Shown: piece after piece, positions 1-12,209 of the stretch
How the letters are laid out: each line of letters starts with the position of its first letter
Position numbering within the stretch: position 1 is the first letter of the stretch
Assembly (NCBI GenBank): GCA_963693365.1
Contig: CAVNZM010000016.1
Location: 2,914,001-2,978,000 of the forward strand
DNA: 64,000 nucleotides
Direction of reading: 5' to 3'
Source: Amoebidium appalachense
Taxonomy: Eukaryota > Ichthyosporea
Program-made: the position numbers and the translations under genes
Notes under the pieces: model-generated
What the model saw: the letters and a program-made list of their open reading frames with translations, nothing else
What the model was told of the DNA's origin: nothing
Databases searched by the model: none

Positions 1-351
1 CACCCACCCCGGTTAGTCATCTCTTATCCACTGAGGGGTAAGTAAATCCATGGCCAGTGGGACCCAGCCTTATCTCCCCCCCCCCCCAATATTAGGTGCA
101 GCCCCACCCGGAACGTGGTAGTATATTACTGCACTCTGGATTCTGCAATATACTCTTCGATGCACACATGGGCCAGAGTGATTAGTTCTTCGTGACCGGG
201 GTCTTTCTTCATGTTTTTCGGAAGGAAAGGGAGGATGAATTTGGACGTGCTATGTGGGACAAGGATAGATGCAGGATGTGTTAGGAGGGTAGCCATCTCC
301 TATGATCATGGCATATGCGCATGGGGGTAATGTTCTGTGAGAGCCAATAGC

Positions 352-471
352 CATACGTGGGCATGCAGGAATGCAACTCACCATATATGGGCATTCAGGA
401 ATGCAACTAACCATTTATGGGCACGCAGGAATGCAACTAACCATATATGGGCATGCAGGAATGCAGATGCA
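352..471 (+). repeat. 30-bp tandem repeat at an intron 3' end
   Basis: About four units share the core ATGGGCATGCAGGAATGCAA and vary at single positions (CATACG, CATATA, CATTTA at unit starts). The final unit is truncated into the acceptor GGAATGCAG of the exon at 466. Each unit carries one or two CAG trinucleotides that could act as cryptic acceptors. Confidence 0.8.
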
Positions 472-564
472 GGCACGCTGCGGGAAGAGCAGTATGTCAA
501 ACTGGCCAATCACGTGAGGGCACACCTGGACATGGCCAGGGTCAGGGAGATCCTCGGGGTGTAG
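466..564 (+). CDS. Terminal exon of an unidentified gene (5' part lies outside the window)
   Basis: The exon opens after a GCAG acceptor near 466 or 472 and reads in one frame to a TAG at 562-564. The C-terminal peptide is hydrophilic and helical-looking, with the stretch LREEQYVKLANHVRAHLDMA followed by a short tail ending in ILGV. I do not recognise the family. The intron end just upstream consists of about four 30-bp tandem units that each contain GGAATGCA, and the last unit supplies the acceptor. An AATAAA at 953-958 could be its poly(A) signal. No upstream exon is inside the window, so the start and full length are unknown. It could instead be a chance ORF, but the clean acceptor, amphipathic peptide and downstream poly(A) signal favour a real last exon. 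Confidence 0.4.
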   Translation, partial: DAGTLREEQYVKLANHVRAHLDMARVREILGV

Positions 565-1724
565 GGGGATAGCATTTGCATATGTCAATGGATCGGGGCG
601 GAAAGGAAACAGCAGAGTGCACATGATTGGTCTGATGTCATGGGTATCCACTGCCAGACATGGGTATTGTACAGCACTGTGTAAGCCATACAGCCCTGTA
701 GTTTAGAATATATGAACATGCTGGGCCTATGCACCCTAGACGCCATTGAATAGGCCCTGTGCACTGCACTGCGCTGCACTCCATATAATATCTGCAGGGG
801 ATATGCACCAACTGGCATGTGTGGCCGGGCCACTTGCCCATGTTTGGTTGTGTGGTATGCAACCATTGCTAATTCATAGTAGTAACTGTAATTAATAATA
901 TCCAAGTGACCTGGCCCAGGGGCTGGTACCCACCAAAATGACGCAGCTACTTAATAAATCAACAAATCACTGTACAAAACTGTCTACGCTAATGCATGCA
1001 TGATGGCACGTGCATGTGGACATATACACCTGTCCAGTGCAACGTAGGAATATACAGACAAAAATATTGTGCCAAGTCACATTTTACACCCCCCTGCTCA
1101 GGCAACGCCATTTTATATGCGTCTTTGCTCCCGGCTTCCCCTGCCCCTCCAGCCACACACACAGGTACACACTCCACAAGCACATATATGTACACGTGTA
1201 GACCGTAGCACAAATGTCGATGCAGCAAGTCACCTTTCCAACACAAAACATCCAAGGTCGGCCTCGACCGACTGGCCACTCACGTGTACGAGAGAGAGCC
1301 TGACAGCCGCGATCACGAGGATCATCCCAGCGGATCATCCCGCGCAGCGCAAGCTGTGTTTGCGCAAACCCTTTCTGATTGGGCCATGCCCGGGACAATA
1401 GCCATATCGGGCAATGTGGCTCACTTTGAGAGGCTCAGCTCGCAGCGGCTCACCAAAACATCAAAAAAGTCGGCGTTAGTGTAGAGCGAATTCGATAGCG
1501 AACGATACGTGCATAGTGAGACAGCAAGCACCACTAGAGTGCCACGGATACGGATAAAAGTGTTTAAGAGAGGTCCTATGCTGTTAGACCAAGGGCTTCT
1601 AGACACATCCTTGCTCTAGACAGCTCCCACGGACGTTGCAGCCGGTCCAACCTCGGCCTTACCAAGTCCAGCGCTGTGTTTTGCAGGCGAATGTTTGGTG
1701 CTGCGGTTGCCGCTGGGTGGCAAC
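565..1724. other. Intergenic: 3' flank of first gene and 5' flank of TOM1-like gene
   Basis: Apart from the AATAAA at 953-958 I see no gene. The sequence between 1230 and 1690 is non-repetitive and probably holds the promoter of the gene starting at 1725. I find no convincing TATA box there. Confidence 0.5.
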
Positions 1725-3362
1725 ATGGACATACCGGAGGCTTTTGTGTTTGACACGGCCATAGGCGGCAAGATAGGTGTTTGCCTGCTTGACAGGGTGG
1801 GGTTGGTAGCGTGGACTGTCCAGAGTGAGCATAGAGGGGAGGGCAAGCGTGGGTGTGTGCATGCTTGCGTTGGGGCGAGGGGGGGGAGGGGGGGGGAGGA
1901 GGGGAGGGGGGGGGAGGGTAAGGGGGAGGGGGAGGACAAGGCGGGGGGGGGGGGGGGGGGGGGGGAGAGGCGGGGGAGAGAAGGGGGTGGGGAGGTGGGG
2001 GGGTGGGGAGGGGGTGGGGGGGGGGGTTATAGGCCACATTGGGTGAGGCCCCGACAGCTGGTTATGAAGGCACAGGAGGGAGTGCTCCTGAATATAGAAG
2101 GAGAGGAGAGATCATAGGCGGGCCTAGTGCACACAACCAAGAGCGCTCCCCCCCCCCCCCCCCCCCCCCCTCCCCCCCCCCTCCCCGCCCCCCGCCCCCT
2201 CCTCCAATCCAACCTCCCGCACGCAAACAGACACACACATACTCCGAACAGCTTTACACCCCGTTTTGCCAACAATCTGATGCATTTTGGGGGAGGAAAT
2301 CATCAGGGAAGGTTCATGTTACGGGCTGTATGTCTGTGGTCTGTCCCTTTTGCCGGTCCCTTCTTCTGCAGCTGGGGCGGCTTATTTTTGTTTTGTCTTC
2401 CTATTTCCATTCCCTCCCTACTCCCTTCATTTCCCCTTTTCCTCTTTCTCTCCCTCTCTCCCTCTCTCTCTCTCTCCCCCCCCCCCCCCCCCCTCCCCGT
2501 GCCTCCCCCTCTTCCACCCACCTCTCCCCCTTAACCCCTACTCTGTAGCACCACCATGAGCCTCTTACCCTTAGTGTTGCCTGTTAACCTCCTACCATCA
2601 CCTACACCTGTAGCTCTCAAACACACACACGACCAGCGATGGATGCACGACACAGTGCTGGCCACCCACCCCTCCCTTCCAACTCACCTCCCTGTGTGAT
2701 ATTCGTTTGCATAGCTGACAAGCACACGCACAGAGAGGGGCTCCGAGCCCACGGTGCAGGGGGAGGACTGGTCTCTGACGCTGCAGATATGCGACCTTGT
2801 CAGCGAGTCGGATGACGGGTGTGTGCTCCTGAAATATCACAACCCCCATTACCCCCTTCACCCACCCACACACACACACACACATCCCCCCCCCCCTCCC
2901 CCCCCCCTCCCCCCGGTGCGCCGCCCAAAAAAAGGCTCGTTCCGCGCAGCGCACCATTATCTATGCCGTCCTCCGTTGCTGTCCAAGCCTTCTTACTCAT
3001 ATGAGAAGTGAGTTTGTCATAGCACTTATGCGCTTAATGCCGTGTTGGGGCCAAATCACCATATATGGTATTTTCCGGTATTGGGTACTTAGTACCATAT
3101 ATGTATTTCAGACTTTGGATGTTTAGCACCATGTATGGTGTGGTGCAAGGCACCACATGTGGTATTTTACAATATCGGGTACATAGCACCCTATAAGGCA
3201 ATTCCTAATATGGGTTTGCAGGCCGCTTGAGGCTGTGGCTGCCCTGCAGGTGCGCCTTAAGAGCCAAAACCAAAGGACTGTCCTGCTGGCCCTGGCTGTG
3301 AGTCTTGTGACCTCCCCATATTACACACACGCAGGTGCACTCATACACGCGCACACGCCCAC

Positions 3363-3418
<56 letters not shown>

Positions 3419-3870
3419 ACCGCCAAGGGCAGCACAAATCTCCATGACCCACCGCAAATACGGCCACTCCCAGGCTCTTTGCAGTGCCAACACGTGCATG
3501 CACAGTCATAAGAAACCTGATGTGCAGGGGAGGGAAGGGGGGGGGGGGGGGGGGAGGGGGGGGGGGAGGGGACTGTGCGGCTAGGGGTGGGTGCTAGATT
3601 CACATAGGTGGCTACAGCATGCCGTCTGCTTGTGTGTTGGTGTGTTCTTTTTCCTGTATTTTATTTGTAGGGGGGAGGGGGGGTGGGGATGGGGGTGGGG
3701 TTGGGGGGGGGGGGGGGGGGGGGGGGAGGGGGGGGGGCTGCATGTAGTGACCCCGGGTAAGTGGGCTGGCACGGTGGAATGCAGTTAAAAAACACATACA
3801 CACCCGGACGCACACACGCATGCGCGCGCGCACACGCACAGACGCACGTACACCCGCGCCTGCGCGCGCG

Positions 3871-3956
<86 letters not shown>

Positions 3957-4056
3957 TGCTGGAGTCGCTGATGGCCAACTGTGGCAGCAGGTTCCACCAT
4001 GCCATCTCCCACAAACCTTTTATGGACATCCTGGCTGCCTTGGCCACAAGAAACGT

Positions 4057-4146
<90 letters not shown>

Positions 4147-7100
4147 CACCAACCAATTGACCAACCGACTCAGAAAACACGGAAAACGTAAACCCATGTG
4201 TGTGATTTATAGGCAGACAGACATATTTTATGAGCCGGCACACACCTCGACCATGGTTGCAATGTGGTTGCACGTGGTTGGTTTGCCTGTGGGCAGTGTG
4301 CCAGGCCAGATAACCACATGCATATGCATGCCACTTAATGCATGTGTGCAATAAGTGTGGCTGCATTGTGTTGATATCCCACTTACGTCATTACAGGACG
4401 AGGTAGGGCACAAGGTGCGCACGATGCTGCAGACGTGGGTGGAGACCTTTCTTGACAATCCCGTGCAGTACTACGTCATATACAACACAGTGGCAGACCT
4501 CAAGAGAAAGGGTAGGTTGGGTGGGTGGGTGCCGGGTGTGGCTGTGTGGCTGTGTGGCTGTGTGGCTGTGTGGCTGTGTGGCTGTGTGGCTGTGTGGCTG
4601 TGTGGTGTGGCTGTGTGGCTGTGTGGTGTGGCTGTGTGGCTGTGTGGCCGTGTGGCCGTGTGGCTGTGTGGCTGTGGTGTGGGTGTGTGGCTGTGTGGTG
4701 TGGGTGTGTGGCTGTGTGGTGTGGGTGTGTGGCTGTGTGGTGTGGGTGTGTGATGTGGGTGTGTGGGTGTGTGGCTGTGTGGTGTGGCTGTGTGGTGTGG
4801 GTGTGTGGCTGTGTGGTGTGGCTGTGTGGCTGTGTGGTGTGGGTGTGTGGCTGTGTGGCTGTGTGGCTGTGTGGCTGTGTGGTGTGGCTGTGTGGCTGTG
4901 TGGTGTGGCTGTGTGGTGTGGGTGTGTGGCTGTGTGGTGTGGGTGTGTGGCTGTGTGGTGTGGGTGTGTGGCTGTGTGGTGTGGATGTGTGGCTGTGTGG
5001 CTGTGTGGTGTAGGTGTGTGGCTGTGTGGTGTGGGTGTGTGGCTGTGTGGCTGTGTGGTGTGGCTGTGTGGCTGTGTGGCTGTGTGGCTGTGTGGTGTGG
5101 GTGTGTGGCTGTGTGGCTGTGTGGTGTGGGTGTGTGGGTGTGTGGGTGTGTGGTGTGTTGTATGGGTGTGTGGTGTGGTTGTATGGGTGTGGATATGGGT
5201 GCGCTGTGAGACTGCTATGGGCGAGTGCTGTGTGTAGAGGGTTAGTGCTGGTGTTCGTGCTTTTAAGGGCAACGGGGAGAGAGGCATGGATTGCTTAGAA
5301 TTGCCACATGCAGACAGTGCATGCACAGCACCCTGACATATATATCCGCATGCAGGGCTGATATCCCCCCACCCGCTGACACATATATCCTTGTGCACAT
5401 CCCCCCACCCGCTGACACATATATCCTTGTGCATATTCCCCCACGGCTGACGCATATATCCTTGTGCATATTTCCCCACCCGATGACACATATATCCTTA
5501 TGCATATTCCCTGACCCGCTGACACATATATCCTTATGCATATTCCCCCACCCAATGACACATATATCCTTATGCATATTCCCCCACCCGCTGACACATA
5601 TATCCTTGTGCATATTCCCCCACCCGCTGACACATATATCCTTGTGCATATTCCCCCACCCGATGACACATATATCCTTGTGCATATTCCCCCACCCGAT
5701 GACACATATATCCTTGTGCATATTCCCCCACCCGATGACACATATATCCTTGTGCATATTCCCCCACCCGATGACACATATATCCTTGTGCATATCCCCT
5801 TACCCGCTGACCCATATCCTGTGCAGGCCTCATATTCCCCCATTCATTGACATATATATGCATGTGCAGGGCTGATATTCCCGCAGGTCGACCTGGCCAC
5901 CAGTGTGCCCATCACCTTCAAGGACGAGGAGGAGCACCTATCCGATCCACATGCACCCCATATCCACACAGACACCAGCACCCAACCCCACCCACAACCC
6001 GCCACTCAACCCCCCACATTGAACACAGTCAGTCAGAGAGAGCGGTCCATAAGTGTTCCCATCCATCCTCAGGGTGGTGCAGTGCCCAGCCAAAGGCACG
6101 GCAGCACATATGGGGGGGGTGCGGATGTAGGCCAGAGGTTGGTGGGGGGGACTGCATTTCAGAGGGCCCACTCGGATATGGCAACTGGGGGGAGGGGAAG
6201 CATGCAGGCAGACGGCAGCCTCAGGGTACGTGGGTGTATATGTGTGGGTGGGTGGGTGCAGGTGTGTGTGTGTGCTTGTGTTATTGTGTGTGTATGTGCG
6301 TGTGTATGTGTGCGTGTGCATGTGTATGTGTGTTTGTGGGGGGAGGGGAGAGGGGGGAGGGAGCCGGGGGGGGGGGGAGGGGGGGGAGGGTTGTTGGAAT
6401 GTGTTTGTGTGTTTTTTGGGGGGGGGGGGGGGAGGGGGGGGATGGGTCTGACACGAAAGGCTTTCATGCCAGGATTGCATGGCATGGATGGGGCATGTGT
6501 TCTTCCTGTCCCATTGGGTCTCTGCAAACGGTAGTGGGTGCAAACAGTAGTGGGTGCAAACAGTATGGATGCATACAGTAGTGGGTGCAAAGAGTGCTGA
6601 GTGAAAACATTAGTGGGTGCAAACAGTAGTGGGTGCAAACAGTAGTGGGTGCAAACAGTATGGATGCATACAGTATGGATGCATACAGTAGTGGGTGCAA
6701 AGAGTAGTGAGTGAAAACATTAGTGGGTGCAAACAGTAGTGGGTGCAAACAGTAGTGGGTGCAAACAGTATGGATGCAAACAGTAGTGGGTGCAAACAGT
6801 AGTGGGTGAGAACATTAGTGGGTGCAAACAGTAGTGAGTGAGAACATTAGTGGGTGCAAACAGTGGTGGGTGCAAACAGTAGTGAGTGCAAACAGGAAAT
6901 GATGCACAGCATGCATGTGCCGTGCACTGATTGGTGGACACAGGGGAGGAGACATGGGTCGCTGCCATTGGTTGCCGTGCAGAGAGTCGTGCCCACGGAG
7001 GAGCAGCTGGCAAAGGTCAAACCATGCCCCCATTCCCTCCCCCCACCCCCCCTCCACACACACACACGTGCATGCACGCGCGCGCGCGGACACACACGTG

Positions 7101-7220
7101 TACACACGCGTACAGTTAACACCCCCCCGCAGTCACCTGCCTCCAGCTTGGTTCGTCTCTGTTCGAGCGTGCAAGGGAGGCACGGAGAGGGGAAAAGTGA
7201 TGGGACGGTTGAAGGGTTTC

Positions 7221-7251
<31 letters not shown>

Positions 7252-7351
7252 GGGGGCTTATTTGTGTATGAGGAGGGTGTTCAGGGTGTGGGGGGCTCTA
7301 CTTATTTTGCGTGGTCCCGCCTTTGCCTGTTTTTTTCTTTTCTTTTTTTTT

Positions 7352-7382
<31 letters not shown>

Positions 7383-7412
7383 GGGTCTTGCTTCTGCGTG
7401 TCTTTTTTTTTT

Positions 7413-7443
<31 letters not shown>

Positions 7444-8167
7444 GGGTCTTGCTTGTGCGTGTGTTCCAGGGGTCTTTTGTGTGTGTGTACTCTTTGTGAG
7501 GGGGTGGAGGGAGGAGGTTGTTTGTGTGTGTGTTTTTTTGTTTTTTTTTGTGGGGGGGGGGGGGGGGGGGGGGGGGGGGGAGCGGGAGGATTTTTTTTTT
7601 TTTTTTGTGTGTGTGTTCTGAAGGAGGGGACCACTTGGGTGCTCACATAGCCTTGATCCTTTGCAGCTGCGAGAGGACCTACTGATCGTCAAAGGCAACG
7701 TCAGGATGCTCACTGACCTATTGGCTCATATGCCTGCGGGAGAGCCCCCAGAGAGCAACGAACTGGTCATGGTAGGTGGTGGGCTCTGGTGGTGGGTGCA
7801 TGGTGGAGCACTGACATGGCTGTGTGTGCGTGTGTGTGCGTGTGCGTGTGCGTGTGCGTGTGCGTGTGCGTGTGCGTGTGCGTGTGCGTGTGCGTGTGCG
7901 TGTGCGTGTGCGTGTGCGTGTGCGTGTGCGTGTGCGTGTGCGTGTGCGTGTGCGTGTGCGTGTGCGTGTGCGTGTGCGTGTGCGTGTGCGTGTGCGTGTG
8001 CGTGTGCGTGTGCGTGTGCGTGTGCGTGCGTGCGCGTGCGTGCGTGCGCGTGCGCGTGCGCGCGCGTGCGTGCGTGCGCGTGCGTGCGTGCGCGTGCGTG
8101 CGCGTGCGTGTGCGTGCGCGTGCGTGCGTGCGTGCGCGTGCGTGCGCGTGCGTGCGCGTGCGTGCGC

Positions 8168-8208
<41 letters not shown>

Positions 8209-9060
8209 CGCGCGCGCGTGCGCGCGCGTGTTGGTGCGTGTGCCTGCGTATGAGGGTGTGTGAAGGACAGAGCATTGCTTTGTGCATGTGTGCAGGGCAG
8301 AACACTGTCTGTCAGGGCATGTCTGTGGGTGCTTGCTGTGCCTGGCTGTGTGTGTGGCACATGACCCACAGGCACTGACCATAATTCCAGGACCTGTATT
8401 CAACCAACAGGGCCATGCAGCAGAGGGTCGTGGAGCTGCTGGACGTGGTGGACCACGAGGACCTGACGGGTATGGGGGTCTGTGCACCTGCATGGGTGCA
8501 CGGTGCATGGGTTTTTGGCACGGACGCATGTGGGTGTGTGTGCATGTGCATAGGGGTGTGCACGTGGGCACCTACGTGTTGTGTGCACGTGGGCATGTGT
8601 GTGCGCGTATGGGTGTGTGTACGTATGTTTCGGCATGTGCATGTCTATGTGCTTGTGGCTACACGTGTGCATGATGTGTTCTTGCACGTGTATGGGCTGT
8701 GCCTGTGTGCATGGTCATGGGATACGTTTGCAGGCACGTGCATGCAACCGTGTGGTTACTTCATGGTGAGGGAAGTGTATGGTGTGAGCACCCATGTGTG
8801 TGGCCTGTGTGTTGCACGTGCACGGGTTGCAGGCACAGCCAAGGCCCTGCATGCACTGCAGTGGGCCACCCCCCCATCATCCATTGATCCTCCTTGCTCG
8901 TATCACCTCTCGTTCTGTCTGTTCTGCTCCCCTGCTCCATGTTCCCGTCCTCTTGATTGTGTTCCCTTACGCTCTGTTTACACGTGCTACAATTGACCAA
9001 GCATCACACATGCACCCACACATGCTGCACAAACAAGCACCCCTGCTTGAAACTACACGC

Positions 9061-9142
<82 letters not shown>

Positions 9143-10889
9143 CACACACTTACAGCCGAGCTTCTAGACATCAATGATAAGCTGCTAGTGGGGTTTGCAC
9201 ACGTGCAGCAGGCAAGAGAGGAGGCACAGGAACTCAATGCAGACAGAGAGGACACCACGGGGTTGGAGAGGAAGTGGAGGTGGGCGGGTGTATGGGTGTT
9301 GGGGGGGCAGGTGTTGGTTGTGCGTTGGACGTGGGTGTGGCGTGTATGGGGATGGGGGTTGGAGCGGGTGCAGGTACGGACGGTGTGTTCAATCGTGGGT
9401 GTTTGTGTGGATGGTGTGTTTTTGGCGTGTTTGTGTTGTGATGTGAATGTGTGTCTGTGTGTGCGGGAATGTTTCAGGTGTGTGTTGTTTGTTTCGTATG
9501 TGGGTGTGGTTTTTGTGGTAGGGCCGTACGGATAAAGGTGTGGTGCATGTATGTGTGATATGAGTGTAGGTATTTGTGGTGTGAGGTATTTCATGTGGTG
9601 TGTTGGGTGTATGTGTAATGTGGTGTGTTGGGTGTGTGTGATGTGTGTTGGGTGTGTGATGTGTGTTGGGTGTGTGTGTGTAATGTGGTGTGTTGGGTGT
9701 GTGTGATGTGTGTTGGGTGTGTGCGATGTGTGTTGGGTGTGTGTGTGTAATGTGGTGTGTTGGGTGTATGTGTAATGTGGTGTGTTGGGTGTATGTGTAT
9801 TGTGGTGTGTTGGGTGTATGTGTAATGTGGTGTGTTGGGTGTATGTGTATTGTGGTGTGTTGGGTGTATGTGTAATGTGGTGTGTTGGGTGTATGTGTAA
9901 TGTGGTGTGCTGGGTGTATGTGAAAATGTGGTGTGTTGGGTGTGTGTGATGTGTGTTGGGTGTGTGTGTGCTTATACGTGTTGTTTGGGTATGTGGGAAT
10001 ATGATATTCATGTATGCGTGTGTGTGGGTCTGCATGTATGGGGGTATGCCTGTACATTTGTACCCCTGCATCTGAGGCCACCTACCCCCTTGCAGCAACC
10101 ACGTGGAGCTGATGGCCGACTCACCTGCCATAGTCAGCGACACAACTGACAGCCCATTGGAGGCCACCATGAGTGCTGTGGGTATGTGCATGGTTGGGAC
10201 ATAGGCCTTTTGTTTCCTTGGGTGTTTGTGCTGTTGTCGGAGAATAATGGTGCTTGCAAAAGTGTGTGTGTGTGTGTGTTGGTGGTGGTGGTGGTGGTGG
10301 GGGGGGGGGGGGGGGGGGGGGGGGGGGAGAGGGGGGGGAGGGGGTGCATGTGCAGTGTGGGTGCCTATAGGAGGATGTGTGTGTGCACATATTGGCATGC
10401 ATGTGCTGTGCCTGCATGCATGCTGGGCATGTGCGTGCTCGGTGGATGTGCCCATGTCTTTGCTGTGTTTACACCCTCCTCTTTCCCAAATCAGTTTTGT
10501 GGATATCTCGTATGCATGCACCCCCCCTTGTGCCTCCCACACCCCCACCTCAAGCGGCTACTCAACAGCATTCCACCGTACCTCTGTGTCCGTACTCTGC
10601 TGTTGCCAATTACTGCTCCCAACTGAAAGAAATATGTGGCCGCTAACTCATGTGCCTGCATGCCCTCCCTCTTTACCCCCCAGTGCTGGGCCCCTCTGGC
10701 CCCCACAGCCCTGCCATGAACATCCCAAAGGCTGCAACGTGGGACCTGGCTTATGTGGCGGGTAGGTGGGAGGGTGGGGCATTGGTGTATGGTGGTTTGT
10801 GGGTGTGTGGGGTGTGGGTCAAATGAAAGCCCGAGTGTAGCGTGCAGCAGTATGATAGTGTATGGGTGTTTGGGTGTGTGCATGTAGCA

Positions 10890-10932
<43 letters not shown>

Positions 10933-12136
10933 ATGACAGCTGGTGGGAGAGTTGAGTGGGGGCAAGTGTGCATGGCATGGCCTGTGCATGTGGGGGGAAA
11001 GTATGTGGAGGGTAGCATGGTCAGGGGCAGAGGGGTGGGGCTTGGTGTCGTGCTATGCCTGTGTGTGTCTGCTTGGATGGGTGGTGCATTCATGTGTGTG
11101 TCTGTGTGGATGGGTGGTGCATTCATGTATGTGTCTGTGTGGATGGGTGGTGCATTCATGTATGTGTCTGTGTGGATGGGTGGTGCATTCATGTATGTGT
11201 CTGTGTGGATGGGTGGTGCATTCATGTATGTGTCTGTGTGGATGGGTGGTGCATTCATGTATGTGTCTGCTAGGATGGGTGGTGCATTCATGTATGTGTC
11301 TGTGTGGATGGGTGGTGCATTCATGTATGTGTCTGCTTGGATGGGTGGTGCATTCATGTATGTGCCTGTGTGGATGGGCGATGCGTGCCTGTGTGTGCCT
11401 GCTTATTCCTTCTGACGTCTGCACGCAGGCACAGGGCAGCACCCAGGCAGCAACAACAGTGCCGCATCAGAGGGTTGTATGTGCCATCAGCCCCCCCCCC
11501 CCCCCCCCCCCCCCCATTTTCTGACCACCCCCGCCCCCCCCCCCCCCCCAACCCCACCCCACGCAAACACACGCAAAAACAGAGTGTGAGACGTATACGG
11601 AGCTCACCCTTTACACACACACACACACACACACTCCGTGTTATCCCCCTTCCATTTAAGAAACAGCAACCAGGCCTCAAATTGGGAGCATGGAGCGATA
11701 CATAGACAGCTAAAAAACCGAAGAGGGGGGCTGGGGAGGAGAGTTGGAGCAAACATGCAGCTTACGATTACACACACGTGCAGACAGTCGATATGTGGCA
11801 CCAATCAAGACACGTGCAGGCACACAGGCACCAATCAGAGCACACACAGGCACCAATTAGAGCACACACGGGCACCAATCAGAGCACACACAGGCACCAA
11901 TCAATAATCACATACAGTCGTCGTGCACTTACAGGGAGGGCAGGCTACCCCGAGCACATGCATGTGCTGCAGTGCCCACCCATGCAAACACACACACCCC
12001 CACATATGCAGTGTCCACCATCACTCCCTGCCTGCCTTCAACCCCAACCAATGCACGACATGCCCATTTCCCTCATGGGCTCACATCCTTTCATACCCAC
12101 ATGACTCCACACATTCTTCCGAAAACACACGTACAC

Positions 12137-12209
<73 letters not shown>

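Noticed and set aside
4391-5491. His/Thr-rich 366-codon minus ORF and Cys/Val/Trp plus ORFs
   Set aside because: Frames opened by the GTGTGGCT repeat in a TOM1-like intron.
10491-11442. Possible repeat protein from the 33-bp unit
   Set aside because: The unit is a multiple of three, so all frames stay open; it lies inside an intron with matching phases on both sides.
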